In this document: piece by piece, positions 33,790-45,106 of the stretch
How positions within the stretch are numbered: position 1 is the first letter of the stretch
Layout: each line of letters begins with the position of its first letter
Position numbers and translations under genes: made by a program
The notes under the pieces: model-generated
What the model saw: only the letters and a program-made list of their open reading frames with translations
What the model was told of the DNA's origin: nothing
Databases searched by the model: none
From: Trichostrongylus colubriformis
Taxonomy: Eukaryota; Nematoda; Chromadorea; Rhabditida; Trichostrongylidae
Reading direction: 5' to 3'
Assembly: GCA_963978905.1 (NCBI GenBank)
Contig: OZ022258.1
Span: forward strand, 56,032,591 to 56,096,590
Length of the DNA: 64,000 nt

Positions 33790-36700
33790 GAAAGGGTACC
33801 AGCGGGAATGAACGAAAAATTAGCTGATATAGACTTCTTCCATATCTTACTATGATCACAGGTACGTGATTTGGAGCTAGCGAGTCACTATTCAGACCGG
33901 AAAATAAACGTTTGTATATGGCTCTTGCAAGAGCGAGCCTGGCTAACCCTTGTCGACATCCCGTTGGATCTTTGAGATTAAGGGTATGTACTGGAGGCAT
34001 TCTGACTCAATGGACCTTTTTTCCGGGAAGATCTCGCCAATTTGATGAAAAATTTTTTCATCAACTGGCTACTTCAAAATAACTTTAATTTTGGTGATAT
34101 GAATAGCTTAAGTAGGCATTGGAAAGTGGCAGCCCCGTAGACCATAGGCAACAAAATTGCACTGATAAGGTCAAGTTTGAAAGATGCGACCATTTCAAGT
34201 GAAACACATCGAAATTTTTCAAGATTTTCCTCAACTGTATCTGAGAAAGTTATTGGGAAAACAGTTCAGAGTACTTCGAAAAATTGAGTGGTAGTAAAGC
34301 TACAGGTACTCGAATGTTCAATTTACTATTGGTAAGTTATCGTCGTGATCGTCCCATCATGGTCGCCGCATCGCGACCGCAATAGCGGTGCGGCGATCGC
34401 AGTGGAGCGCATAATAGGGTTACTATTCAGTTTTCAGCCTTCCTATCTTTATTTTCCATCATTTATCCTTGCCGCATAATTGCATGACTTTTAAGCCTTC
34501 TCCATTGTCATCAGGGAACGACACATTAGGCAAGGTCGGCGATGCTTTCGTTTTTTTTCCAAAATAAGCACTAGTTTTGTTGGGTTCTTATTTCTCTTAT
34601 TTTGTCAGGCGTTTGACATCAGCATATGTAGCGCTGGCACCAGAAATGAACGTCTTTTACGTGATCAGAACCCCAACTGCCCCTCTGCAATTTCTGCGGT
34701 TGCCACTGTGAAAATAATCAGAAGCAGAACTCAAAACGTAGTGACATAAAGCAAAAACAATAATGAAAATTGTGCGATTAGAATCGCATCATCGATGCCT
34801 AAAACTTTGCCAACAGGGACACGACCAAATTGGCATTGGAAAATAAAAATAAAACGCGCAAAGCGCACGAATCTCGAGAACACTGAGTGACAACATCTTC
34901 CCTCGATACACGCAGGACCTAAAATTGAAACCAGAACAAGGGCGAGTGCTATGATTCGAATAGACAGTGATACAGAAGTCTTCATCTGATTACTTCCGAA
35001 AATAGTGTGCGCTGACGCAAATGCTTCGCCGCGGCCACAGGATTACTGTATCCCTGACGCCTCTCGATCTATTGCCGGTCGGGGACGTATCCCCGAGATT
35101 TGGTGGGCGGAGCCCCTCCTCGACGAGTGATTGGAGACGCATAGCATACGCCGTCGGGGACCTATCCCTGGCCGGGAGAGGGTAACATACGACCCTTGGA
35201 TAATCTAGAGTATCGCCTAATATACCCATGAAAAATCACGAGTAAATACTTAGCAGGCAAAACGGCGGAACTTTTCCCTATTACAAGTTAGAGGTAGGAC
35301 CAGTGGTAGGTATCGTCTCTTTCGCGAGGATAGTGAGATTGTCACACGTAGCGGCTGCTTGCGACGAAATATTTCCAATGTTTGGAACTCTATTTCAGTG
35401 CATTGGATAGACTTTTTGTCCTCCAGTCTTACTGATCACAAGGGTCCTAACCGATCCCCAGACAGCTTTCGACTAGTAATATTTGAAACTTCTTTTCGGG
35501 AGAAAGCGAGTAATTTCTTTCAGATTTTCCAAAATGTGTGTTCAGTCTCGCTTTTCTTGGCTTACATGAATGTCACCTAGGTGCTGAAAGGAGCACTTCC
35601 TAAGTTTTTACAGTTGTCCACACTTTTCAAGTGGGTGAAGCTTGATAATCGCCTCATAAGAAATGCAATTACTCGCCCTCCTGGAGACGGTATGTCTACC
35701 CATCTACTAGATGTGCCTGTACCAATTGAGTGACCTGGGAGGCTTCAACGGGTTGTGAGGCTACGGTGGTGTCTTTTCTCCAGCTTCCGATGCCATTCAA
35801 ATTGCTAATGGTTAGAACTTGGAGATTCATGATCTATGTGACTCATGATTATGAGCGGCACACCGTTGCTACACCGCAGTGACAGTAGCTTTGTACGTGA
35901 AGTGGATTGAACTGTTGTTGTAACCGCGCAGATTTATCTCTTTTGGATGCCAAACCAATTTTTCCTTCTAGCCTCATCTTACGCGGCCTCCTTCCACCCT
36001 TCTGCTCTCCGGAACATCCTTGGGAGCCCTAGTGCACGAAGTTTCTCAGCGTTCTAATGAAAAAAAAACAAGGGCTAAACCAACGCAGAAATAGAGTCGA
36101 ACTCCAACTAATCTTCAGAGCTGAATAATGGAGGTTTAAGTCCTTTTCTTTAACAAAGGGCCGAGTGTAGTTACTGGATGCTGTTGCCTACGCCTGTGTG
36201 GTGGAGTGCTCAGACACTGTGTAGAATTTGAACGAGAGCTACGGTAGTTGCGACGTAATGGCAGTGTATCGAGTGCAATCCTGTGGCTTTGACAAGAATT
36301 ATCCAATAATCAGTTGCTGCGACCTATTTCAGAATGCAAGCTAAATTGAAAAAGTGAAATGTTAGGTGGAGAGGAACTAACATTGCTGTGATGGTTGTTA
36401 ATGGTGGAAATTGAGATCGGCAATTCCTGCGAGTCTGTGATATGCATAAGAACTTGCACTGAACCGGTATGCACTGACTGGTCTATGGAATGAAGTGATA
36501 ACGACATACTGGCTGAGCGGTTCTTGGTTCGCTAGTGTAATTAATCTCGGCTTTGTTTTACTCCCAAAACTTCCTTTTGTCTTTTTTCGTGATATAAAGA
36601 AGTGCGTCGAAAGGGGAACCATCATTGATATTAATCGTTTAGAAACGTCGTATGAGGTATGGAGAAAGTGTGAACAGGAAACGTACGTTCTCTTACAACG

Positions 36701-37380
36701 TACATTCCACCCCAGAAGAGGTGCGAAATCTGCATAGTGGTCTTATCACGATCCCGCAGCACTGCTGATCGTGCTGTTGTTTATCCGTCGGGAAAGTTGT
36801 TGGCGAGGGCAGGACAACGTTTGCGGCCTGCTGATTTGACCCCTTGTCCATTTGCAGCCTACCTCACCAGTTAGAGAGGCAGAAGGGCGCGAAAGATGAG
36901 GGATTTCCGCGGTCATAATTCTGGAGCTTTTCGCCATTTAATTTCGTTCTCTCATCTCTACTACAGTGCTAAGCACTCTGTCACATTCCACGATGTGTCA
37001 AGTTTACCTTCCAGTTGTCCATTTGCTCTGAGAACGATTATAGGAAATGAAAATCTCCCCATTAGGGTAGGAATGCTTGGTACGGTACAGTCCATGCCTC
37101 TCGTCATTTCAATCATGGAGCACTGAGGCATCAAGAATTTCAACAGCAGTAGTGCAAAAATATTTGGCCGTTCGTTGGTCGAAAATGAAAGTATCGCCAG
37201 TGAAAAAAAACGGGTTGAAACCAACACCCTAGTTATATGTAGAACTTCTATTTATTCATTTATTTGATATGTCAAACGACGTGTCCAAATAAAGGCAGAG
37301 GTACTATACCCGCCTAAAATTCCCGGAAGTGAAGGCGGAAAACGCGGATCCGCTTTTTTCGTTCTTTCGTTATAACTCCA
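33790..37380. other. Unrecognised sequence around a candidate secreted-protein exon
   Basis: Apart from the frame at 34985-34731, no gene is supported. Plus frames at 36495-36734 and 36896-37123 are open but unidentified. GC-rich patches occur at 34345-34410 and 35020-35200. Any 5' exons of gene A could be hidden here. Confidence 0.3.
34731..34985 (-). CDS. Candidate first exon of a small secreted protein
   Basis: An ATG at 34985 opens 84 codons starting MKTSVSLSIRIIALALVLVS and then ILGPACIEGRCCHS. This is a classic signal peptide: basic start, long hydrophobic core, small residues at the expected cleavage near ACIEG. A strong acceptor-like tract (ATTATTTTCACAG) follows on the same strand near 34668, so a two-exon gene is possible, but the donor and second-exon frame are ambiguous. 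No family recognised. A chance frame cannot be excluded. Confidence 0.3.
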   Translation of the reverse strand: MKTSVSLSIRIIALALVLVSILGPACIEGRCCHSVFSRFVRFARFIFIFQCQFGRVPVGKVLGIDDAILIAQFSLLFLLYVTTF

Positions 37381-37389
37381 AAAGTGTTT

Positions 37390-39216
37390 ATATCACTGAA
37401 CTCATCTCGTCACGCTTTACAACATGGTGACTTCAGTAACTAGAAAATCGTTTTGATTAATTCACTGCCTCGAAGTTCCAGTGGGCTCTCATCAGCAGCC
37501 ACGCTCACTATAATTATAACCAGCAGACAAATGCGTTCACTGTCAGCATTCCGCAACTTACAAAAATACCTTGTATAAGTAAGAAACATAGGATGAAGGT
37601 GGGTCATTCCCTCAAGAGTTTCTTCCAAAAACCGATTTCCAGTTTCGGTCTCCTTTATGAGACCGTGTGTGTATTCTGAATTGTGGTAAGAATTCCATTC
37701 ACTCTCATAGAAATCAAAACACAAGTTTTCTTGTTTCACGGAACTGATATAGTTCAGACTCCTAGTCCGAGCCCACGATTTCGTGATCCGAATTCTCGAT
37801 CTCCTCGTAGTTAGTTGATTCACTGATATGGGTAAGACGGTGTGTGAGTGTGTGTATCGATTGACCTATCACACTGGAACCTAAGTTCCTTCATTATTTG
37901 ACATTACTCACGAATTCATGCAGCCAGTGAACTCTTTCTGGATCTCTTAGGAATAGCTCATATTAAGGAGTAACTATAAATGTGGGCCAAAGGGGAATTC
38001 GGAAAAAAACTGCTTCCGCTGTCCTGTCAACAATTTTTGATAGTCTTCAATTGTATGCATTAGCTTTCGTTGGGTCACTATGCAATACTATGCGTATTGT
38101 ACAAAAAAGCTGCAAATTTAGTGGGCTCTACGTATGGGATGTAGCTCGCAGAGCATCCGGTATCTAACAAGGGAAGGTATTTTACTTCCCATGAAACTTT
38201 GAAATGAGACTCAGGGGGATCGATAGAGCTTCGAACGCTGATTATAACTGTGAAAGCCAAAATTGCCAAATGGCATCCTGAAGCGAGTTACGAGGGGTCA
38301 AAGTTTGCCTGTGACACCTCATTGGCGAGGCACTTTGCCATCAGACGGTTTGTCGAAATGGCCATTTGCAATGAGACACATACCACTGTACGCGCTTCTG
38401 AATGCTGATCCAAATTTGTATTCAGAATCTGTCGAACGCGCGCTATGGGCTCCCAAACATACCATGAAATGGTATTACTCTTTTTTCAGAAAAATTCATA
38501 ACTTCATTCAGGTAATTGTTGACCCCCCGGGTCTCATTTCAAAGTTCCATGGGAAGTAAAATACCTTCCCTTGTAAGTGGGATTTGTACGGAATGTATAA
38601 TAAAGGAAACTATGTCTTGATGCTGTCAGCTGCCTAATACTACTGAAAATCGTCAATGAGATGAAGTAGCTAGGGGATATCATTGTACCAGGTCAATCGA
38701 TGCACTGTCTCACCTATCCCAGTGAGTCTACTAACTACAAGAAGATCGAGGGGTCGGATGACGATATCGTGGGCTCGGACTAAGAAGTTGAACTAAATCA
38801 GTTCCGTGAAACAAGGAGTCCTCTTAGTTGATTCTTATAAGGGTCAAATTCGAAATACAAGAAATTTTTCCAAAGCACTCAATTTAGCAGAAAAACATCA
38901 TACAGCTTTCATGAAGGGGTTTGAAACTTGAAGCTGTTCTTTGAAAGAAACTTTTATCGAAGATAGAAAGTTTTATCGAAAAGATCTCACTTCTGGGAGA
39001 ACAGCAGTCTTTATGTTTCTTACTCAGCATAAGGTATTTCCATTCAAAAGTTGGGTAATGCTGTCAGCGAATGCACTTGCCTGCTGCTTATAATTAAGTG
39101 AGGTGGCTGGCTGATGAGTGCTCACTGGAACTTTGAGGCGGTGAATTAATTAAAAATCAAGGTTTTCCATCCCTTAAGTCCCATGTTGTAGAGCTTGACG
39201 AGGTGAGTTCAGTGGT
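37390..39216. repeat. Large inverted repeat, arms about 490-530 bp
   Basis: The left arm (about 37390-37880) and right arm (about 38690-39216) match inverted through ordered blocks. They are GTGGCTGCTGATGAG versus GTGGCTGGCTGATGAG, CGTGGGCTCGGACTA, CAGTTCCGTGAAACAAG, and CATGTTGTA(A/G)AGC with GACGAG(A/G)TGAGTTCAGTG. Arm divergence is modest. The loop holds the separate MITE-like element at 38168-38573. Confidence 0.8.
38168..38573. mobile_element. MITE with ~50-bp terminal inverted repeats
   Basis: The TIRs are CAAGGGAAGGTATTTTACTT…GAAATGAGAC and their inverse, nearly exact over 50 bp. Both ends are flanked by TAA, a probable target duplication (TA or TAA class, as for Tc1/mariner or PIF/Harbinger-type MITEs). 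It is 406 bp long. An internal open frame of 98 codons is unremarkable. Confidence 0.85.
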
Positions 39217-39219
39217 AAT

Positions 39220-40255
39220 ACATCTATTTAGAAATTATGCATAGAAATGGAGCCATAACGAAAGAACGAAAAAAAAGTAACCGTGTTTTCCGCTTCTACT
39301 TTTGAGAACTTGGGGCTGGTATTGTATTTGCAAGAACAAATTAGAACAAAAGAGAGAAAAGTGAAGAAACAAGAAATTCAACTCAACAGAGAAAGCGCTA
39401 TGTAGCAGGAAGCAGTGCGAGGGTTGAAGATCAGTGTATGCCAATCAAAAAAATAAATGCTCCAACAAACTAGGAAATATGCTTTCGATTCGTTGCTTTG
39501 GTTGGTATTCGCGACTCCCCAGCTGCTACAGTACCAGATCTTTGTACCCATTGGTTTTGCATGTCTACTGTTTACCCGCATCAGAGACGTATTGGTCGCA
39601 CGCGCGTGGGTCGGTGTTGCGAGGCGGTCATACGCAGCACGTGACACGCCTACACACAAACGTGGTTTGTCTCGGCGGATTTTTACGACTTTGTTATGTC
39701 CCTTGCTTCACTGCACCTTCGACCTCCATACCGTTTTATATCGACCAGAAGCGTTCGTTTAGTATATATTGTATCGTTCCTCAAGCAACGACATTTTTTG
39801 AATGAAAATTTTTACCCTAAATTACATTTTTTACGGCGTATCATGTATCATCGAAAGAGGCTTGATTGTTTACCAATAGCATGTTAATCTCTGAGTGTGT
39901 CAGAATGTGGCCGATTTTAGGCAGGCGAAGTGGCAGGACGAAAATGAGAAAATGTATTTAATTAAAACACTCTATTTTGCCCCGAAAATAATCAGTCGTA
40001 GGTCTCGCACTTAGTCGCAAACTTAAGTTCCTCTTAATTGTTTGATTGTCGAGTGATAAGTGGAATGGAAGTTAAGGGACGATAAACTATGAAATAATCA
40101 AAAAGTCGCTCGGTCCTTCCCTGAAATGGGTATTTTCGCCGCAGCTCGATGACTTTTGGCAGTGTTGTCGAATCTAGTCTCGTGTCAATGTCGAATCATA
40201 TCGATGTTCTTCCATGGAATAGAGCAGTTTACAACATAAACATTCATGTTTCCTT
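39220..40255. other. Unrecognised AT-rich sequence
   Basis: Overlapping plus frames at 39434-39805 and 39457-39762 have no recognisable product. Confidence 0.3.
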
Positions 40256-40261
40256 CATTAA

Positions 40262-41070
40262 TCAACCAGTTGGCTGGCGCACACTAATGTGTGCGTAACT
40301 TCACGGGTGTCAGTGGGTCGATCGGAATTTCTTTTTTATAAATTTCAGTACTCGCTGCGACCTTACGCCCCGCCCATTGTGGGCGGGTTTCGTGTCATTT
40401 TAGGTGTGTTTACTCAAGGCTGCGCTTGAACCTCTACGAATTTTTGCTGTACGGACTTCTACTCAAGGTGTGCTCCGCCCACCGTGCCCAGGCCTCTTTC
40501 TTGGGAACTCATGAGCGACGTTAGCTCGTCTTTCCCTGTTTGCAAACACTGAGCAAACAATGTTTAATCCAAGGACCGAACGTTTCAGTGCACGATCTGT
40601 CCACAGTGTGCGGAGCCTAATTGGGTCCATGTGTGCTCTTTACTTCTTGTGCCCTCCCACCCATACCACACTTGTCCCTGCCTCAACAGGCCGTTTTTCA
40701 TGTAACGTTCGAGCACGGCCCACCACTACAGATGCTTCGCCCGCTGTTCCCAGGGTTCTTTCTCGGCCTTCAGAAACTCATCGCTGACCTGAATCCATCT
40801 TCCTACGTTTGAGGCATATTCGAACCCGAGTGACAATTTTCGGACTCAAAGCGGAACATTTCACGGTACGCACCGCACATCGTGGGCGGAGCGTAACTTG
40901 GTCCATGTGTAGATTTTACATCTTGTCATGCCCTACCCAAAGCACACTTGTCCCCATCTCCAGAGGTCGTTGTTCATATGATTCCTAATTTCGCGACAGA
41001 CGGTGGGACGGTTGGAGGGATGGAGGGACGGACGTACAAACAGACGAAGCGTTATATGTATAGTAAGAAC
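40262..41070 (+). repeat. Dispersed repeat unit, ~0.8 kb, same family as the 19.5-23 kb array
   Basis: It starts CCAGTTGGCTGGCGCACACT and ends in CAAACAGACGAAGCG and TATATGTATAGTAAG, with the family words (CCGCCCATTGTGGGCGGG, TTGGGTCCATGTGTGCTCTT, CAACAGGCCGTTTTTCATG) in the same order. Being isolated, it shows the unit boundaries best. Confidence 0.8.
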
Positions 41071-41470
41071 ATTGCTCACAATGCATGCAGCCGCCGGATT
41101 CGGATTCGTCCATCAAAGGCAGGGAAAGGGATAAGTCAGGCCGAAGATGAAAAGATTACTGAATATGATAGCCGAGGTGCTCAGTAGTATGAATGTGAAA
41201 AGAAACGAAATGAAACGGTCAAAAGCCCAAAAATAAGACCCTGTTGCCGCCCTTTATTCTTAAAAAGGGGCGGGCTTCGTTTGAAATATCACAGCTGTTG
41301 AATTCGGTGCCTCCTCCTTAGAGGCGCTCCTTTCATCTAGACTTTTGCCACGTATGGCCTCCCCATACCCTTGGCTTCTGTATGGATGACTGACGGGTAC
41401 CACCGACAACAGCGTTCCTGCACACATCAGGTGCAGAGTCTAATATAGAAGAATAGGAAGAGGAAGAGCG
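41071..41470. other. Short repeat remnant and unrecognised sequence
   Basis: The block AACGGTCAAAAGCCCAAAAA near 41213 resembles the core of the 3930/17415 repeat family. Nothing else was recognised. Confidence 0.4.
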
Positions 41471-41477
41471 GTTGGTG

Positions 41478-41680
41478 TGTTTTTGATTTTTTTCTTAGTG
41501 AGTAATGGTTTGTTCAATACCGTATGTCTTATGGAGGTGGAAAGCTCAGAAACACTTTACAGAGACGTGAGTAGAGCGGACGAGCATTACGACAATCTGT
41601 CGACAGTGACATTTGAAGGGGAACCTTACGAAGAGGTGGTACCAACGGGTTACGAGCATCCAGCTGAATTGCATTCGTAG
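41478..41680 (+). CDS. Candidate plus-strand terminal exon, acidic and Tyr-rich
   Basis: After a strong acceptor-like tract (TTTTTTTCTTAG, ending near 41498) the frame reads to a TAG at 41678-41680. It encodes MEVESSETLYRDVSRADEHY and then DNLSTVTFEGEPYEEVVPTG plus YEHPAELHS. Three YxxV/L motifs (YRDV, YDNL, YEEV) resemble short cytoplasmic tails, but no family is recognised. The partner exons are unknown. Confidence 0.3.
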
Positions 41681-42809
41681 CACTATGTCTTCCGTACTTA
41701 TGATTAAAAATTAAATTCAAGTATTATGAATTCAACCGTCTGTTCCTTTTCCGAATATGTCTGCAGCTTGTGACGAAGCTAATTCAGAGTCCTTGAACAA
41801 GTGGTGATAGCACTGAAGATTGTACGAAGTCCACTGAAGGCTAGAGATTTGACGTGGTTTTGGGCGAAAGCGGCTAAATATTGTTTTCTTTGGGTGGGGA
41901 TAGAATGGGGAGCTATGATGCTTATAGGCCTTCCCAACTGCCATGAGCAGGCAAGAATTAATTCACGGGAAGTGTACATTAAATCGGACATGGTGGTACT
42001 TGGTAATGGACATTACTATATCCAGACATTTCGGTATCCGGTTTTGCAGTAATACCTGTACTCGATGAACTCACCAGGTTTTCATGGAGACCGTCTTGGT
42101 GAATCATGACTCCAGTTGAGCGCGTCGTCGGAGTGCGTAGAATCACAGAAGCACGTGGCCGATTGATACGCTATATGCAGCCAGCATAAGAAAAACTGCT
42201 GTAAAGCAAACAGCTGTATATGGGTCAAATTTCTTGCGTTTCAGGGCATTTTATTTCGGTTTTCTTCACTTCCCACTACTTGGCAGCTTGACTTCCTTTT
42301 CCAGCGGTCAGATAAAATATCTCACTCATTCACTTCCACTGCTGATTGGTACCTTGGGAAGCTCGGAATGAACACTTTCCATTTCGTTTCTCCTCAGCGA
42401 AAAGCACAGCAGGGGAGTAATTTACGACAGCGACGAAAGATATGTTGCTGCAACCTGTTCCAGTCTCAGGCTATGAGGGGTTTACAAGTGTTCACTGATG
42501 CACTAAGACATTCGTGGCTTTTTTCACAGGGACGCCTTGCTAATGCTTCCTTGTCGGGCCCATGAATGCAGTGTTGTATCGGCAAGTGACTGCTGCCTGC
42601 TTGGTTCCCTTCGTGCATCGGTTCACTTGTGTAAGATCAGAAGTGCAAAGAAATGGGAGGTACCCTACTGTTACCACTTGTAGTTTTCTTCGCGCTATGT
42701 AGACTCCAGCGGACCGTTTTTACACTGCGGCTAATACCGTTCATGTAATTTTTAATTTTTTACTTTGATCACCGTGCACGCCTTGAACCGTCTTTTCTTT
42801 ACTTTTCAG

Positions 42810-42984
42810 GCTACGACACGAGTTTTTCATCCTTGTGAGCTTGGTGGTGATTATGCATGCGATCGATTGCACGTTGAAAGCCAGATCATCAGCATCTTTA
42901 AGAGCAAAACTAATAACGTGTGTTGTCTGATAAGCGGATGCTTTCAGCGGACGGTATCGAATGGGAAAATAACGTACAATAAAG
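42810..42984 (+). CDS. Candidate plus-strand internal exon, Cys-containing
   Basis: The acceptor CTTTACTTTTCAG is an ideal nematode 3' splice site and the donor is AAAG/GTGCGT. The 58-codon insert is fully open: ATTRVFHPCELGGDYACDRL, HVESQIISIFKSKTNNVCCL, ISGCFQRTVSNGKITYNKG. The family is not recognised. Downstream frames (43354-43638) did not join in phase. It would be a gene between the two PTR genes on the opposite strand. Confidence 0.4.
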
Positions 42985-44890
42985 GTGCGTCATTTTCGAT
43001 TCGATGGTTGGGTAAAAAACTTTAAATATTGAGTGACGGTGTTTATGTTTCGCTCCAGTTGTTTATTCCATAAGAAAATCGGCGCTCGGTAATCAGGCTC
43101 CGTTCCCAGGCTTCAACAGTGCAAACCTTGGGATGGGTGAGTCTTTTGCTGGATAGGACGATACGTCCTGATCACTTTTCAAGAAATTTTGGGAAGAATT
43201 TTTAGACCATGTTTCGTGCTCGAAACATTGGGAACGGTCGGGGATGATCCCTTGACTGTTGTAACCAACTGCACTTATCCAGTAACTTGCCTTGCTCTAA
43301 GGGTGTACTCAATCCGTGCGATGTAATCACTTCGATTCCGTTCCACGAGACAGGTGGCACAAACAATGCACTTCCGTGCTACAGAGGCTAGCGTCGTAGT
43401 CAGCTTGGGGAGGAAATTGCAGCGACGATACGATGCGTATGGAATTCTAAAAGGAGCTCTCGTTGATTGTATTAGGTACCAAAGTGATAGAAAGGCGCTC
43501 TTACCTGATGGCTCTTCGAGATATATCAGTTCTAGCCAGTACGGAGTACCTTCGCTCGCATTCAAGAAGGCATCGCTGCTCAAGAAGTATGTTGACGATT
43601 TTCATCTGAGTAATACTGAAATCGATAGGAGGAAATGAAGTCTTGTCTGGGGAGTGCCGGTTGAAGAAGATCCTCAGCAGGCTACAGTTATGAGGAACAA
43701 AGGGGACAAGATCGTGGTACGGAACGATACTGATAAGATACCTTTTTCTCAGGAGCTCACTTTTCAGCACCCGAACACTTCTCAGCTAGTGATAGCTTAG
43801 AAAGGGAGCAGCTTGTATTTTTTCAAAGTTCCCTTCACCTCAATGCTATATCTTGTTCCGCGTCGTCTGCGTTTGAAGAGAGGGGGTCTTATTTTTCCAA
43901 GTCCTCAACGGAATACTTAGGTTTGTTTTCAGGTGGGATGTTTTCGATGATTGCGTCGGTTATTTTGTCTTTAGAACCGCATGATCGCCGCCTGGTTATG
44001 GTGGTTGCCACTGTAAGGCAGGGGTTCAAGTTATGTGCCATTCTTGGCGAAAACAGTATTAGGACGAGACTTAATGAACAATATGTTTAGTCGTAAAAAC
44101 AGCTATTAACTTTGATCACTACACTGACAGTGCTCGTAAAATAGGAATACAACATACACAAATACAAATAAAACACATAGCGAGGAAAAATTAAAGAATG
44201 ACACAGTTAAAGGCTTGTAGATATTTGGGAATTATTCCCCGTCGTTATTTTGTCTTGTCCACTTTATACATCTCAATTACTCGTACCCATGTAACCAGTA
44301 GCGCTTTTAATGGAGATTTCAGGTGGATTCGTGGACGCACTGATGCTTGTGTCGGATTGATCGTACTCACATGGTGCTACCGTACTGAAATAGAAAGCTT
44401 TGAAATTTCACTTCTGGTATCCGATGGGTAGGTGTAACACGATTCTCTAGGTGCAGTGTCCCCTTTTTTCATATCCATGGCAAACGAGGTGAAAGCGGTG
44501 TGTCGCAGCGTCAGCGTGATGATACCATCGTGATGAGGTCTGCCCTACCCCGTGCTTCAGGTTCCCGATTTTATATGGACGTTTTTCGAAATGCTGAAGG
44601 GAAGGTATCTTCTCCAGTCAAACAACAGTGCTCAAAGAAAGTCATGAAAGGGTGGTTTCGATTGCACCTCCTCACATTCTTTCATTTTGTGATGGGCATC
44701 AGTATTTGCAAGCTTTTTGCAGACTCATTTTCTCTCATTCCTCTCCTCTATTATTCGAAACAATTTTCAAAATTTTGTATTACTTGGAGCAGTTCTTAGG
44801 AATTCACCATTTCCCTAAGGTAGGTAGGTACTATGAAGCAGGCGAGTTTCCAACTGGTATTTTCATGACTCATGGCTCTCCAATGGGGCC
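42985..44890. other. Unassigned sequence between the tandem PTR genes
   Basis: A plus frame (43354-43638) and a minus frame (43770-43501, ending at a GTAAGAG donor-like site) overlap around 43500. Neither is identified. No promoter or polyadenylation signal can be asserted. Confidence 0.3.
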
Positions 44891-44893
44891 GTA

Positions 44894-45106
44894 TCACGAC
44901 GAAGGGTCGTCTAATGTACACCAGTTCAGTGATAACACTTTTCGAAGACCCCAAATAGTATTCGGTGCAAATGATGATGAACCTTGCATTTTGAAAGATG
45001 ACACCAACCTTTTACCGTATTTCAGCAATGACGTTAACATCGACAAAAACACAGGGAGAACAATAAGTCCGTGAACGAGACCAATTACGGATACCAAAAG
45101 GATGGT
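44894..45106 (-). CDS. PTR gene B last exon: TM12 and tail
   Basis: The acceptor is ACCATTACAG. It encodes [20 protein letters not shown] and then [20 protein letters not shown], reading to TGA at 44894. A donor-like GTAAAAG at 45015 could instead end the exon at 45016 (phase 1). A candidate tail exon, 41937-41732, starts in the fitting phase and reads VGKAYKHHSSPFYPHPKK. The read-through version is simpler. Confidence 0.85.
   Translation of the reverse strand, partial: TILLVSVIGLVHGLIVLPVFLSMLTSLLKYGKRLVSSFKMQGSSSFAPNTIWGLRKVLSLNWCTLDDPSS

Noticed and set aside
44628..45074. 148-codon plus-strand frame
   Set aside because: It overlaps the strongly supported PTR terminal exon on the other strand and has no recognisable product.
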